From Bifidobacterium breve (lineage in GTDB: Bacteria; Actinomycetota; Acidimicrobiia; Acidimicrobiales; Ilumatobacteraceae), in NCBI GenBank assembly GCA_945889575.1, contig CAMDBY010000079.1:1-7660 (forward strand): a stretch of DNA of 7,660 bases. Reading direction: 5' to 3'. Shown piece by piece: positions 6,347-7,660 of the stretch. Under the pieces are notes generated by a model. It had not been told where the DNA came from and ran no database searches. It worked only from the letters and a program-made list of their open reading frames with translations. The translations under genes and the position numbers were made by a program. Position 1 is the first letter of the stretch, and every line of letters starts with the position of its first letter.

Positions 6347-7420
6347 ATGAAGCGCTTTTACGCCAGCCTCCTCGACCCAGCGGGTACGCGCTATGTCGAA
6401 TTGCGGGTGCGGACAAAAGCCACATGGGGGTCAGACGCCTCAACTGTCACTGTTCGGTCGAGAGTTCGAACTGAAGCTGCGCAATCCACCCCTGTTGCAC
6501 TGCATCTACGTGCCGATGCCATGCGCTCGATTCCCACTGGATCTGTTACCGCCCAACTCACTCCTTCACTTCATGAAGTCACGTTTGCTGTCTCCTCATC
6601 TGGTGAATGGAGCACATCTTCCTTCGCGGTTACGCGCAGCCGCGGAGATAAAACTGTAGTCACGCACGCACTTCTTGCTGGGCGCGCGATGACATCAACC
6701 ACCGTTAATCGCAAGGTGTATGTCTCGGTGTCCACAATGGTTGCGACATTGCTTTTATTGCTGGGCTCGTTAGCGGTATCAAAATCTGCAAGCGATAGAA
6801 CAGTTTTTGCTGACCAAATCTCGATTGCGCCACTTCAAACGACCGACTCGACAATTGCTGCGCCAGAAACAACTATTCCAGTCACCACTATTGCTACTCC
6901 CACTCAAAAATTCTCAGCGTTGCCGGCCAAGTCTTTATTCCCTGCAATGGAACCCACTCTGGAAGACGAACTTCTAACTGATGTTCCAGATGACGGCAAA
7001 ACATGGATTGTGATTCCCCGCCTTCACCTCCGTATGCACGTTGTCAGCGGCATCAGTGACGATCGTCTTGCCCTCGGTGTCGGTTGGTACCGCAGGGGCC
7101 CAAAACCTGGAACTAAAGGCAATATTGGCCTTGCCGGACATCGCACAACGTATCCGGCGCCCTTTTTCTTCCTCGACAAAATGCGTGTGACAGATTCTGT
7201 GATTCTCATCGTCGGCAATGAAATGCACCGGTACTTAGTGAAGGCTAACGAAGTGGGTGAACCGTATGACGTGGTACAACCAAACAACATCGGCGTACTT
7301 GCCTATCTCGGATATGACTCGGTGACATTAACAACATGCACACCAATTGGCACGACGAATCAACGACTCATTGTGCATGCCAAGTTGATGAAGCGCTCGC
7401 CCTTTGAACGAAAGGACTGA
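6347..7420 (+). CDS. Sortase, class E/D-like, membrane-anchored with extra N-terminal domain
   Basis: Sortases are extracytoplasmic cysteine transpeptidases that cut a C-terminal sorting signal and join the protein to the cell wall or to another protein. The catalytic domain occupies about residues 215-350. The triad is His265 in LAGHRTTYPAPF, Cys331 in TLTTCTP and Arg340 in NQRLIVHAKL. The GHRTTY..PF..LD and TLTTC patterns resemble actinobacterial class E and class D enzymes. One strong membrane segment lies at about 124-144, followed by a Thr/Pro-rich linker (about 165-190) that would cross the cell wall. The 120 residues before the membrane segment have no signal peptide and look rich in beta strands; by topology they should be cytoplasmic, which is unusual. 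ATG 6347 was chosen; GTG 6344 directly before it would add one Met. The ribosome binding site is poor (AGG only two bases away). No sorting substrate is visible in the window. Confidence 0.9.
   Translation: MKRFYASLLDPAGTRYVELRVRTKATWGSDASTVTVRSRVRTEAAQSTPVALHLRADAMRSIPTGSVTAQLTPSLHEVTFAVSSSGEWSTSSFAVTRSRGDKTVVTHALLAGRAMTSTTVNRKVYVSVSTMVATLLLLLGSLAVSKSASDRTVFADQISIAPLQTTDSTIAAPETTIPVTTIATPTQKFSALPAKSLFPAMEPTLEDELLTDVPDDGKTWIVIPRLHLRMHVVSGISDDRLALGVGWYRRGPKPGTKGNIGLAGHRTTYPAPFFFLDKMRVTDSVILIVGNEMHRYLVKANEVGEPYDVVQPNNIGVLAYLGYDSVTLTTCTPIGTTNQRLIVHAKLMKRSPFERKD
7411..7416 (+). promoter_or_regulatory. Ribosome binding site of the gene after the sortase
   Basis: AAAGGA lies five bases before ATG 7422, inside the last codons of the sortase gene. 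It is the best-placed Shine-Dalgarno sequence on the plus strand of this window, and it supports the start of the otherwise unrecognised partial gene. Confidence 0.6.
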
Positions 7421-7421
7421 T

Positions 7422-7660
7422 ATGTCAGAAGATGTTTCAACCACAAGCAGCGATACCGCCGAAATAGCTCGAGAAGCCATCGTGTCAAAGATGGTCAGCC
7501 CCCAACGCGGCATTGTGCTTCCTGACCTTAAGTCACGTCGCCGCAAATACAAAGCAGCAGATGTTGAACAAGCATTTCGCGACATCGCAGCACAAGTTGA
7601 CGATTACCAAACAACAGTTACTCAAGAGATCGTGCAACTATTGGCACTGCTCATCACCGA
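7422..7660 (+). CDS. Unrecognised protein, N-terminal part only
   Basis: The frame begins at ATG 7422, one base after the sortase stop, behind the AAAGGA site, and stays open to the window end (79 full codons). I do not recognise the family. Residues 1-25 are polar and rich in Ser, Thr, Asp and Glu (MSEDVSTTSSDTAE), which suggests a disordered start. A basic cluster SRRRKYK follows at 38-44. From about 45 the sequence looks helical (AADVEQAFRDIAAQVDDY, 45-62), possibly a coiled coil, and turns more hydrophobic at 70-79 (IVQLLALLIT). No signal peptide is present at the N-terminus. The spacing implies cotranscription with the sortase, so a link to surface-protein handling is possible but unproven. 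Confidence 0.7.
   Translation, partial: MSEDVSTTSSDTAEIAREAIVSKMVSPQRGIVLPDLKSRRRKYKAADVEQAFRDIAAQVDDYQTTVTQEIVQLLALLIT

Overview
The window looks like a piece of an actinobacterial chromosome. Four conserved housekeeping genes run on the minus strand in the order secA - prfB - ftsE - ftsX, and a second block of three genes runs divergently on the plus strand: a HAD-family hydrolase, a class E/D-like sortase and an unrecognised gene. The prfB-ftsE-ftsX order, the SecA1-type motor and a sortase with a TLTTC active site all fit Actinobacteria. Base composition, judged by eye, is close to even, which is low for the phylum. A moderate-GC aquatic lineage such as an Acidimicrobiia relative is a reasonable guess, but it is inference.

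Minus strand, in transcription order. secA (5550 to 2767) encodes the preprotein translocase ATPase and ends in an intact SEC-C zinc motif. After 27 bases comes prfB (2739 to 1639), a full-length RF2 read in one continuous frame without the usual programmed frameshift. After 64 bases holding a small GC hairpin comes ftsE (1574 to 897), whose stop overlaps the ftsX start as ATGA. ftsX fills 900 to 1 and leaves the window near its C-terminus, with 300 codons visible. Close spacing and the overlap suggest one transcript, or a chain of coupled transcripts, for secretion, translation termination and FtsEX-controlled cell-wall hydrolysis at division.

Plus strand. The HAD hydrolase (5631-6281) starts immediately next to the secA leader. 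A 65-base gap with an AT-rich patch precedes the sortase (6347-7420), whose transmembrane anchor follows an unusual N-terminal domain of about 120 residues. An unrecognised gene begins one base after the sortase stop, behind a good ribosome binding site, and runs off the window end.

The most interesting place is the secA/HAD divergent junction. A 27-codon reading frame with a strong GGAGG site runs into secA and ends in an ATGA overlap with the secA start, while secA itself has only a weak ribosome binding site. This could be a small leader peptide that couples or controls secA translation. Its ATG lies back to back with the HAD ATG in a CATATG palindrome. No mobile elements, CRISPR arrays, tRNA or rRNA genes were seen.
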